Assembly: GCF_900143025.1 (NCBI RefSeq)
Contig: NZ_FRCT01000004.1
Coordinates: forward strand, 124,001 to 188,000
Length of the DNA stretch: 64,000 nt
From: Ruminococcus flavefaciens
GTDB taxonomy: Bacteria > Bacillota > Clostridia > Oscillospirales > Ruminococcaceae
Reading direction: 5' to 3'
Part shown: in pieces, positions 25,764 through 32,872 of the stretch
Layout: each line of letters opens with the position of its first letter
Position numbering within the stretch: the stretch's first letter is position 1
Notes under the pieces: model-generated
Told to the model about the DNA's origin: nothing
Databases searched by the model: none
What the model saw: only the letters and a program-made list of their open reading frames with translations
Program-made: the position numbers and the translations under genes

Positions 25764-26384
25764 TTATTTATTGATAAATTCTTGATCTGTTATGCTATTC
25801 TTTCTCGGATAAAAGTAACGTTTAAATACTTTTTTCTTTGCAGTGTAAAATTCACTATCATCATTATTACTTTGAGAGTACTTTTCTTCTTCTATATCCT
25901 TTTGAATTTCAATGATCAGTTCAGTTGTTTTTTGAGTTATATCTGCAACACGTTGAGCGATCTTATAATTGATTTTGTTTGTAGAATGAAGCATTTTTCC
26001 TGTCTCGTAGTTCGTGGTACAAATACAAGTGTGAGTATGATAATCTGATTGTTTCGTCTTTTTTCTGTGACCTCCAGTAAGAAACTGATTTTTTCCTTTA
26101 AACGGCTCTAATGCTCTATCAGTTATTTCCATAGCAGTTTCAGCATTTGGTGCAGTATCTCTGGTTAATGATATCATGTAATGAATCATTTGATTCTTTC
26201 CTTCATTGCCATAATACTTAGCCGTAGAGCTAATTTGCATTGCGGCTGTGTCAGGATCTCTTTCTACAACTCCATATCCCCTTACTCCAACGCTATCCTC
26301 ATTATCAATATAATGCATAGCGTTTCTGATATATTCTTTGTTAGCTCCTGCGTGAGTTATCACTTTGATAATTTGTTTTTCCAT
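25764..26384 (-). CDS. Short relaxase/mobilization nuclease (MOBP-like)
   Basis: The 206-aa protein has the order expected of a MOBP relaxase nuclease domain: YIRNAMHYIDNED near the N-terminus (residues 18-30), NQMIHYMISLTRD (residues 64-76), then GGH and HTH (residues about 105-118) followed by NYETGKMLH. The paired histidines fit the metal site HxxxHxH-like. It is about half the usual length and has no helicase or primase part, so it may be a minimal relaxase or a degraded one. It overlaps the RHH gene upstream by 25 bp and has AGGAGGAGG before its ATG. These two form a mobilization pair separate from the one at 37.4-39.1 kb. Confidence 0.7.
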   Translation of the reverse strand: MEKQIIKVITHAGANKEYIRNAMHYIDNEDSVGVRGYGVVERDPDTAAMQISSTAKYYGNEGKNQMIHYMISLTRDTAPNAETAMEITDRALEPFKGKNQFLTGGHRKKTKQSDYHTHTCICTTNYETGKMLHSTNKINYKIAQRVADITQKTTELIIEIQKDIEEEKYSQSNNDDSEFYTAKKKVFKRYFYPRKNSITDQEFINK

Positions 26385-26632
26385 AATTTATTTACCTCCT
26401 CCTGTGCTTCTTTGATTGGTTTACAAGAACCTGTTTTCACCCCTTCAAGTGATTTGTTAATGATCGTTTGTATTGTTGCCAGAATATCGGGGGTAAGACT
26501 GTTGTCAACGTGTCTTAAACGATCAATCGCTTCCTTCGAGAAAGAAGTATCTTTTTTGGCTGCTTCCCTCTCGATATCAGCATAGATGTCGTTGGGAATT
26601 CTGATAGTCTTTGCTGTCGTTCTTGATTTCAT
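26360..26632 (-). CDS. Ribbon-helix-helix protein, mobilization accessory factor
   Basis: The 90-aa protein has an N-terminal RHH pattern, TAKTIRIPNDIYADIEREA then FSKEAIDRLRH. The beta strand TIRIP and two helices are typical of MobC-like or relaxosome proteins that bind oriT. A coiled C-terminal half follows. GGAGGAAT lies before the start. The 25-bp overlap with the relaxase gene argues for co-translation. If functional, its binding site should lie just upstream, in 26633-26870. Confidence 0.75.
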   Translation of the reverse strand: MKSRTTAKTIRIPNDIYADIEREAAKKDTSFSKEAIDRLRHVDNSLTPDILATIQTIINKSLEGVKTGSCKPIKEAQEEVNKLWKNKLSK

Positions 26633-26870
26633 TGGTTATTCCTCCAGTTAGTATTGATTTAGAATTGTTACAAACCAACTGAATACATTGCATCTATAGG
26701 TATATATAATATAATAAATATTGATTATAGAATAATACAAAGGAAATATATTATATAATATATTTATATAATTATTTATTGCAGGTATTTAAGTCGATTT
26801 GTCATACATTCTTACTGCATAGTACAATTTCTCAAAAAAATATCCTCTCGATACTGAGAGGATAAAATAA
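26633..26870. repeat. AT-rich non-coding region with a 22-bp palindrome, possible oriT region
   Basis: The palindrome AAATATATTAT / ATAATATATTT spans 26744-26765. The region lies upstream of the RHH/relaxase pair, where relaxosome binding sites usually lie. No nick-site consensus can be recognised. Confidence 0.35.
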
Positions 26871-27800
26871 CTATTCAAAAAACGACAGCTGTCCGTCTAT
26901 CCAGCTTATCTGTTTTGCCTGATGAATAACTTCACCTTCATGAAGTTCACCGACAATAAACTGTGAAGATGGATTATGAATTCGATTGTTTCGTATTACA
27001 TTTTCCCTGTTTGAATTAGCATAACAATATCGACAGAAATGTCCACAGGTATCATATGCACCAATATCCGTGCCAAGAACGCAGCTACATTCAGTACGCT
27101 GTGATTTCTTTTTTGGTATATTGAGGGAGTAACCAATTGCAGCCTCAAATGTCTCTTTGGTCATACAGCCATTACAGTCCACACCGTATTTAGCAAGATC
27201 ATTTCCTTCAGCACAGCTTTTTATCGTTATACCATAACGCTGTCCTATCTCTGCAAAAGCCTTTCCGATAGCTATTCGTTCCTGTGGAGTGACAGTTCTG
27301 ACCTGAGGAAAATTGCGGAGGACTTTCTCATACAAGTCAATGAAGCTGATAACACATACTCTAGTATAACCAGAAAGTGTATTACACATATTCTGAAAGT
27401 CCGAAATATGACGTTCAATGGTATATGTGCTATCAATAAATATGGGATCATATCTCCAACCAATACAGTTAACACCTACATTCTTCGAAAGTGCAATAAA
27501 ATCCTGCATAACTTGTTCCTTCGATGGAACGTTCGGTTCAACGTCCTTTCCATATGGAGTTATTGTCACGAACCAGTATTGATTAAAACGCTGTAGCTCA
27601 TCTATATGCTTTAGCATCGGAGCAGGATTTTTAGTACAGAAGGCTATGCAGTCTACAACATCAGGATTTAGCTCATATCGCGTGATCCAGTCCTGACGAT
27701 ATGGATTTCGTACCAGAACATATCCCTCACGTATCCTGTTCATGAACCACTCAGAGTAAAACGCAGGGATATCAGTCCTCATTCCTGTATTTATTATCAT
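26871..27800 (-). CDS. DUF1848 family protein with a CxxxCxxC cluster
   Basis: The 309-aa protein starts MIINTGMRTDIPAFYSEWF; the ATG at 27800 has AAGGAG 4 nt upstream. Sequence features of DUF1848 include FCTKNPAPML, FVTITPYG, GWRYDPIF, CAEGNDLAKYGVDCNGC and CSCVLGTDIGAYDTCGHFCRYCYAN. The last contains a radical-SAM-like CGHFCRYC (C-x3-C-x2-C). Members have been suggested to be radical SAM-like enzymes, but no reaction is known to me. It is monocistronic. Its upstream region carries a GC hairpin (CCGTCC-gtaat-GGACGG, 27867-27883). It is probably cargo of the island. Confidence 0.8.
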   Translation of the reverse strand: MIINTGMRTDIPAFYSEWFMNRIREGYVLVRNPYRQDWITRYELNPDVVDCIAFCTKNPAPMLKHIDELQRFNQYWFVTITPYGKDVEPNVPSKEQVMQDFIALSKNVGVNCIGWRYDPIFIDSTYTIERHISDFQNMCNTLSGYTRVCVISFIDLYEKVLRNFPQVRTVTPQERIAIGKAFAEIGQRYGITIKSCAEGNDLAKYGVDCNGCMTKETFEAAIGYSLNIPKKKSQRTECSCVLGTDIGAYDTCGHFCRYCYANSNRENVIRNNRIHNPSSQFIVGELHEGEVIHQAKQISWIDGQLSFFE

Positions 27801-28142
27801 AATTCTCCTTTTTAGACAGTAATACAATGATTATTACTGCATTAATCCGTTATTTAAACATCATTGCCGTCCGTAATGGACGGTAATAAAGAAGTGCATA
27901 TGTTTTTTAGTGCCCTTTTTCTATATTATATGAGCTACAAATAGCATAGTCAAGAGTAAATTCCTATTATTTTGATTTTCTATATGTATATAATTATTAT
28001 GATAATAATTATTATCATAATAAAAGCTTTTATTTTTTTCTCAGTTTATAGCCTGCTCCGTATTTTTTCTCTTTCAATATATATATTATTATGATGACAA
28101 GACTTTTGTCACCAATATTTTATAAGGAAGGAGAAATAAGCC
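27801..28142. other. Divergent intergenic region with a 30-bp perfect palindrome
   Basis: Between the divergent DUF1848 and DUF960 genes lie a CCGTCC/GGACGG hairpin (27867-27883), a perfect palindrome TTATTATGATAATAA / TTATTATCATAATAA (27994-28023), and a TGACAA/TTGTCA hairpin (28095-28111). AAGGAAGGAG precedes the 28143 start. Confidence 0.6.
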
Positions 28143-28427
28143 ATGTTCAATAACGAACGCTATTTGACATGCGGTGTTGACAGTACTATCCCATTGGAAC
28201 TGCAGCTGTTTCTGTGGGAGTGCGTAGAGCATATGCCTGCTCCGAAAGACTACTTACAGGTGTTCGAGCTTAGTCCATCGGGTTCTATGCAGTCTATTGT
28301 TCACAGCTCAGAAGAACCTGAATATCGAAAGGTGTACATGATACCGTCGGATACACCTATCACAGAGAAGCTGTATATCATTGATGACGATGATCATAGT
28401 ACCATGCTACTTGCAAGTGAATATTAA
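28143..28427 (+). CDS. DUF960 family protein
   Basis: The 94-aa protein matches the DUF960 pattern: an RYLTCGVDSTIP start, LFLWECVEHM, DYLQVFEL, PEYRKVYMIP, and a C-terminal KLYIIDDDDHSTMLLASEY. DUF960 proteins are small, occur on plasmids and integrated elements of Firmicutes, and have no known function. AAGGAGG precedes the ATG. It is the first gene of the accessory block that continues with the amidoligase operon, but a terminator separates them, so the amidoligase genes may be read-through or have their own promoter. Confidence 0.8.
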   Translation: MFNNERYLTCGVDSTIPLELQLFLWECVEHMPAPKDYLQVFELSPSGSMQSIVHSSEEPEYRKVYMIPSDTPITEKLYIIDDDDHSTMLLASEY

Positions 28428-28434
28428 AACTTAT

Positions 28435-28461
28435 GCCAGCCCTTCGTGGGCTGGCTCTTTT
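28435..28461 (+). terminator. Terminator after the DUF960 gene
   Basis: An 8-bp stem GCCAGCCC / GGGCTGGC with a TTCGT loop is followed by TCTTTTC. Confidence 0.85.
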
Positions 28462-28483
28462 CATTATTCGGAGGTTATAAACA

Positions 28484-29590
28484 ATGGAAGAAAACAATAA
28501 CGTCATGTATTGCTCGCATTGTGGAGCAGTTATAGGCGAAGATGAGGATTATGAAACTATTGACGGCGATATAGTCTGCGCAGACTGTGTTGAAAACCAT
28601 ACTACTACCTGCGACAGATGCGGACGAATAATCTGGACAAACGAATCATATGGAGATGACTATACAACTCTATGCAGCAACTGCTATCACAACCACTATA
28701 CTCGCTGTTCTTGCTGTGATACGCTCCTTCACGAAGATGATGCTTATCATCTGGACGGTTATGATTATTGCAGCGATTGTTATCATGATGAAGTGGACAA
28801 ATGCCGCAGTATTCATGACTACGGGTATAAGCCAGAGCCTATCTTCTATGGCGATGGTTCCAGATATTTCGGTGTAGAGCTTGAGATAGACGGAGCAGGT
28901 AAAGACTCTGATAACGCAGACGAGATACTTGCTGTTGCAAATAAAGATAATGAGCATATCTACATCAAAGGTGACGGCTCTTTAGATGACGGAATGGAAC
29001 TTGTATCTCACCCTATGTCTCTTGAATATCACAAGAACTATTGTTGGGATGATATCATGAAAAAGGCAATATATCTTGGATACAGAAGTCATCAGACAAG
29101 TACATGCGGACTTCATGTTCATGTAAACAGAAACTGTTTCGGAGAAAATCGTGATACACAAGACGAAGTTATCAGTCGTATACTGTACTTCATTGAACAT
29201 CACTGGAATGAGATGCTGAAATTCAGTCGCCGTACAGAATACAGTATGAACCGTTGGGCCGCTCGATATGGATTTGAGAAGACAGGTCGTGAGATACTGG
29301 ACAAGGCTAAAAAAGGAAATAACGGCAGGTATGCAGCTGTAAACCTTATGAACTACGCAACAATAGAATTCCGCCTTTTCAGAGGCACTTTGAAGTATAA
29401 TACGCTTATTGCTGTATTGGAACTGGTCGATGCAATATGTGATATTGCTATTACTCATACAGACGAAGGATTGTCAAATATGTCATGGAGTGACTTTGTG
29501 GACACAATAAAGCAGCCAGAGCTTATACAATACTTAAAAGAGCGTAAGCTTTACGTAAACGATGATATCAATACAGAGGAGGATATTTAA
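28484..29590 (+). CDS. Amidoligase-family enzyme with N-terminal zinc ribbons
   Basis: The 368-aa protein has three to four treble-clef CxxC pairs in the first 110 residues (CSHCG, CADC, CDRCG, CSNC, CSCCD, CSDC), likely a zinc-binding recognition module. From residue 120 the amidoligase core appears: YFGVELEIDG, GDGSLDDGMELVSHP, TCGLHVHV, and VNLMNYATIEFRLFRGTL. Amidoligases (ATP-grasp-like COOH-NH2 ligases related to glutamine synthetase) make amide bonds on peptides or small molecules. Next to a class II glutaminase it would use ammonia from glutamine. The start has GGAGG, and GAGGAGG inside its 3' end serves the 60-aa gene that begins 1 nt after its stop. The substrate is unknown; the 60-aa protein is a candidate. 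Confidence 0.85.
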   Translation: MEENNNVMYCSHCGAVIGEDEDYETIDGDIVCADCVENHTTTCDRCGRIIWTNESYGDDYTTLCSNCYHNHYTRCSCCDTLLHEDDAYHLDGYDYCSDCYHDEVDKCRSIHDYGYKPEPIFYGDGSRYFGVELEIDGAGKDSDNADEILAVANKDNEHIYIKGDGSLDDGMELVSHPMSLEYHKNYCWDDIMKKAIYLGYRSHQTSTCGLHVHVNRNCFGENRDTQDEVISRILYFIEHHWNEMLKFSRRTEYSMNRWAARYGFEKTGREILDKAKKGNNGRYAAVNLMNYATIEFRLFRGTLKYNTLIAVLELVDAICDIAITHTDEGLSNMSWSDFVDTIKQPELIQYLKERKLYVNDDINTEEDI

Positions 29591-29773
29591 ATGAAACTTA
29601 CAGATTTGATAAAAACTATACCGTCAGGAAGTCCTGTCGCAGAGATACTGAAAATAGCTTTGTTGATAGCAGGAACAGTATTTGTTGATATGATAAGTGA
29701 TGTAGTAAAGGATAGTTTAAATGCTAAAGAATATACAAAGATTATTGATGTTCTTGATAAGGAGGCAGAATAA
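29591..29773 (+). CDS. 60-aa hydrophobic protein between amidoligase and glutaminase; possible substrate
   Basis: The 60-aa protein has one hydrophobic segment (about residues 17-39, VAEILKIALLIAGTVFVDMI) and a charged tail ending in KEAE. It starts immediately after the amidoligase stop with its own GAGGAGG, and the glutaminase ATG lies 2 nt after its stop, so all three are tightly coupled. It is not homologous to anything I recognise. It may be a peptide substrate of the amidoligase, with acidic C-terminal carboxylates available for amidation, or a small membrane anchor for the complex. No cleavage motif or leader peptide signature is visible. Confidence 0.7.
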   Translation: MKLTDLIKTIPSGSPVAEILKIALLIAGTVFVDMISDVVKDSLNAKEYTKIIDVLDKEAE

Positions 29774-29775
29774 TT

Positions 29776-30753
29776 ATGTGTGCATTGTTTGGCTGGCTTG
29801 ATTATAAAGGAATCGTCCCGTATAGGGTATTGAGGAAACTCACTCAGGCACTGGCAAATGCTGCTGAAGAACGCGGTACTGATGCAGCTGGTATCAGCTA
29901 TGTGAAAGACGGCAAAGTCATTATCTTCAAAAGACCGAAGGTCGCGCATAAGATACACTTCAACGCTCCTGACGGTACAAAAGCCGTCATGGGGCATACT
30001 CGGCTTGCTACTCAGGGCGATAAGAAGCAGAATTACAACAATCATCCATTTGCAGGTCACGCTGATAAGGAGTTTGCTTTCGCACATAATGGTGTTTTAT
30101 GGAATGACAAAGAGCTTCGTAAGGACGGTACTATTCCTAATTCATATATAGATACCGACAGCTACATCGGCGTACAGCTGATAGAGAAGCAAGGTAAGCT
30201 AGACTTTGACAGCTTACAGTATATGGCTGAGACTGTTGAGGGTAATTTCACATTCACTGTACTTGATCAGTTCAATAACCTATACATTATAAAAGGAAGC
30301 AACCCGATGTATCTGTTGCACTTTGAGAGCATAGGACTGTATGTATATGCAAGTACAGAAACTATCATGAAGAAGGCTTTAAAACAGATGGGACTTCACA
30401 AGTTCGAGTCCAAGAGTGTAGATACTGAGGAAGGCGATATACTCCGCATTGACAGGAACGGTAAAATCACAAGATCACACTTCGAGCCTAAAATTTACCG
30501 TTCAAAATATGTGAGCTGGTATGATTATGATGATTCTCCTTATTACAACATGCATGAGGAAATCTTACTTGCATACTGCGGTTGTTATGGAGTTGATAGC
30601 TCGGACGTTGAGTTACTTCTTGATTACGGTTATACCTGCGATGAGATAGAAGATATGCTTGCTGATCAAAGCCTGCTCCAGGAAGCACTCAAAGACGTGA
30701 AATACATATGCGGTGAAGACATCTATGAGAGTTGCTATGGGGGTGTATTTTGA
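29776..30753 (+). CDS. Class II glutamine amidotransferase (Ntn glutaminase)
   Basis: The 325-aa protein starts MCALFGW, so Cys2 becomes the N-terminal nucleophile after Met removal. Class II glutaminase motifs follow: RGTDAAGI (near residue 35), GHTRLATQGD (near 74), HPFAGH and AHNGVLWN (near 97). There is no synthetase or isomerase domain as in PurF, AsnB or GlmS, so it supplies ammonia to a partner, probably the amidoligase two genes upstream. The C-terminal 100 residues are acidic and Tyr-rich and not recognised. AAGGAGG is at good spacing, and the ATG is 2 nt from the upstream stop. Confidence 0.85.
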   Translation: MCALFGWLDYKGIVPYRVLRKLTQALANAAEERGTDAAGISYVKDGKVIIFKRPKVAHKIHFNAPDGTKAVMGHTRLATQGDKKQNYNNHPFAGHADKEFAFAHNGVLWNDKELRKDGTIPNSYIDTDSYIGVQLIEKQGKLDFDSLQYMAETVEGNFTFTVLDQFNNLYIIKGSNPMYLLHFESIGLYVYASTETIMKKALKQMGLHKFESKSVDTEEGDILRIDRNGKITRSHFEPKIYRSKYVSWYDYDDSPYYNMHEEILLAYCGCYGVDSSDVELLLDYGYTCDEIEDMLADQSLLQEALKDVKYICGEDIYESCYGGVF

Positions 30754-30803
30754 AGTTTCAAAAAGTACACTTTATGATACACTCGAAAAACGACTAAAAA
30801 AGC

Positions 30804-30865
30804 GTTCCAAAAAGTGGTATTTTGACTTTTGAAACGTTCCGAAAGTCGCCACCACTTTTTGGAAC
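30804..30865. repeat. Nested inverted repeats, candidate recombinase site
   Basis: A perfect 15-bp inverted repeat (30804-30818 GTTCCAAAAAGTGGT and its complement 30851-30865) encloses a second one, GACTTT (30824-30829) / AAAGTC (30842-30847). It lies 15 bp upstream of the serine recombinase start, where resolvase res sites and autoregulatory operators usually lie. Confidence 0.6.
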
Positions 30866-30879
30866 AGTTAGGTGGTAAA

Positions 30880-31521
30880 ATGGACAATCGTATATATGGA
30901 TATGCTCGTGTTTCCACACGGGAACAAAACGAAGACAGACAAATTGAAGCCCTCACCAAGTTCGGAGTTCCTGAGCAGAACATCATTATTGACAAAGCCT
31001 CAGGCAAGGATACTGAAAGAGAAGGATACCAGTATCTCAAACGACAGATACTTCGCAAGGGGGATACACTGGTCATCAAGGAGCTGGACCGACTGAGCAG
31101 GAACAAGTCCGACATCAAACGCGAGCTTGAAGAGTTCAAATTATCTGGAGTGCGTGTGAAGATACTCGATATACCAACAACGCTTACTGACTTTCCACCG
31201 GATCAGGAATGGGTAATGGATATGATAAATGCTATTCTCATTGAAGTACTCGGTGCTATCGCAGAAAACGAGCGTAAGAAGATAAGATCTCGACAGCGTG
31301 AAGGCATCGAAGCTGCAAAAAAGAAAAACGTCCGCTTCGGTCGTCCGTCAAAGCCTTTGCCAGATAATTGGCGTGAAGTTCTTGCGGAAGTCCGTTGCGG
31401 AAACAAAAAGCCTGTAGAAGCTATGCGGGAGCTTGGTATCTCCAAATCGTGCTACTACAGGCTTTATAATAAACTTACACCTATATCTAGAGAGGTGACT
31501 ACTGATGGTAAAAAACGGTAA
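30880..31521 (+). CDS. Serine recombinase (resolvase/invertase family)
   Basis: The 213-aa protein starts MDNRIYGYARVSTREQNEDRQ; Ser10 in YARVST is the catalytic serine. Further family motifs are DKASGKDTERE, GDTLVIKELDRLSRNKSDI, and the E-helix segment ending AENERKKIRSRQREGI. A C-terminal helix-turn-helix (about residues 170-205, VEAMRELGISKSCYYRLYN) binds DNA. The length fits a small resolvase. The start at 30880 is preceded by AGGTGG; a longer TTG-initiated frame would run through the inverted repeats. It overlaps the next integrase gene by 17 bp. It probably resolves element multimers or inverts a segment. Confidence 0.9.
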   Translation: MDNRIYGYARVSTREQNEDRQIEALTKFGVPEQNIIIDKASGKDTEREGYQYLKRQILRKGDTLVIKELDRLSRNKSDIKRELEEFKLSGVRVKILDIPTTLTDFPPDQEWVMDMINAILIEVLGAIAENERKKIRSRQREGIEAAKKKNVRFGRPSKPLPDNWREVLAEVRCGNKKPVEAMRELGISKSCYYRLYNKLTPISREVTTDGKKR

Positions 31522-32683
31522 CGGTGAAGGGAGCATCTACAAGGATAAAAATGGACGCTGGCGTGGAGTTGTAACTCTATACTGTGACCATGGAGTTCCT
31601 AAACGAAAATACTTCTATGGAAAAACAAAACACGAAGTTACAGAAAAGGTCAATAAAACTTTGGCAGATCTTCGCGATTATAACTACACTGAGCCCTGCA
31701 AGACAACATTTTATGAATGGATGCGGTTGTGGTACGATACTTACTGTGAAGGAGCATTAAAACCGTCCAGTCTTATTAACTATGAAACTTATATTGAAAA
31801 GCATATTAAACCAACAATCGGTAACATCAAACTATGCGAACTAACACCATTGCGATTACAAACCTTTTATCAGGAAAAATTCAAAAACGGTCGGCTTGAT
31901 GGGAAAGGTGGTTTGAGCCCTAAAACGATGAGAAATTTCCATGCGATGATTCACACTGGACTTGATAGAGCTTATAAGCTTGGATATATTCCACGTAATA
32001 TAGCTGATCTTGTATCTCCACCAAGATCGGTGAAAATTGAACGTCTATACTTTACTGTCGAAGAGCAGAAAGAACTACAAAAGCACCTTGATGGTGAACG
32101 CATAGGTATGGCTGTATTGCTTGATCTCTATACAGGCTTGCGTAAGGGAGAATTGTTGGGACTCCCCTGGAAAAATGTGCATATTGATCTTAACGGAGAA
32201 AGCTACATACGTATTACTCAAAGCCTTAACCGCATCAAAAACCCAGATAAGAACGGACAATTTAAAACTATTCTTGAAATAGGCACACCTAAAACCTCTT
32301 ACTCGGTCCGAACTATACCGCTGCTGCCTGAGATTGCTGAAAAGCTTTCAGCATACCATGAGGAGCAGGCTAAGACGATAAAAGAAAAAGGACTTCCTGA
32401 TCTGGGACTTGTATTCATAACACCAAACGGCCTCCCTATAGATCCTAGTAACTTCGGTGACTTATTCAGAAATCTGCTGATACGTCATAATATTCGTGTT
32501 ATCAATTTTCACGGAATAAGGCACACATTTGCTACACGCAGTCTGGAGAGTGGTATGGATATAAAAACGCTCAGTCGGCTGCTCGGACATAGTTCTATTC
32601 AGATAAGCCTTGATCTGTATGCACATGTCACGGATCAGCTCCAGGCTGAACATATCGCTAACTTGCGTAATTTCTTGAAATGA
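31505..32683 (+). CDS. Tyrosine recombinase/integrase of Tn916-like type (first of two)
   Basis: The 392-aa protein has an N-terminal AP2-like arm-binding domain (MVKNGNGEGSIYKDKNGRWRG), a SAM-like core-binding domain (about residues 60-150) and a C-terminal catalytic domain. That domain has an Arg in GLRKGELLGL (near 215), the HGIRHTFATR box (near 340), and a terminal H..LDLYAHV with the nucleophile Tyr. It overlaps the resolvase gene by 17 bp, so the two are co-expressed. A strong terminator follows. It is a complete integrase, distinct from the second at 34691. Its element boundaries are not certain; the GGACACTC direct repeat just downstream may be part of its att region. Confidence 0.9.
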   Translation: MVKNGNGEGSIYKDKNGRWRGVVTLYCDHGVPKRKYFYGKTKHEVTEKVNKTLADLRDYNYTEPCKTTFYEWMRLWYDTYCEGALKPSSLINYETYIEKHIKPTIGNIKLCELTPLRLQTFYQEKFKNGRLDGKGGLSPKTMRNFHAMIHTGLDRAYKLGYIPRNIADLVSPPRSVKIERLYFTVEEQKELQKHLDGERIGMAVLLDLYTGLRKGELLGLPWKNVHIDLNGESYIRITQSLNRIKNPDKNGQFKTILEIGTPKTSYSVRTIPLLPEIAEKLSAYHEEQAKTIKEKGLPDLGLVFITPNGLPIDPSNFGDLFRNLLIRHNIRVINFHGIRHTFATRSLESGMDIKTLSRLLGHSSIQISLDLYAHVTDQLQAEHIANLRNFLK

Positions 32684-32693
32684 TTGTCTACAG

Positions 32694-32722
32694 CTCGCCC
32701 TTCATGGGCGAGTTTTTCTTTT
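32694..32722 (+). terminator. Terminator after the first integrase gene
   Basis: The stem CTCGCCC / GGGCGAG has a TTCAT loop and is followed by TTTTTCTTTTT. Confidence 0.95.
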
Positions 32723-32739
32723 TATTAGAGGAAAAACGT

Positions 32740-32755
32740 GGACACTCGGACACTC
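32740..32755. repeat. Tandem GGACACTC repeat beside the first integrase
   Basis: Two adjacent copies of GGACACTC (32740-32747 and 32748-32755) lie just beyond the integrase terminator. Short direct repeats of this kind are typical integrase arm-type or core sites, but this assignment is inference. Confidence 0.4.
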
Positions 32756-32785
32756 GAAATAATATAGCCGTTTATGAGATGAAAA

Positions 32786-32815
32786 AAAGCACCTGTCTGT
32801 TTGGACAAGTGCTTT
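32786..32815 (-). terminator. Terminator of the 487-aa gene
   Basis: On the minus strand AAAGCACTTGTC pairs with GACAGGTGCTTT (one mismatch) and is followed by seven T. Confidence 0.85.
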
Positions 32816-32872
32816 GTACATATTCATTTGATAATTATTGTTGCCATGACTAATAGTTTGCCTTTAGAAGAA

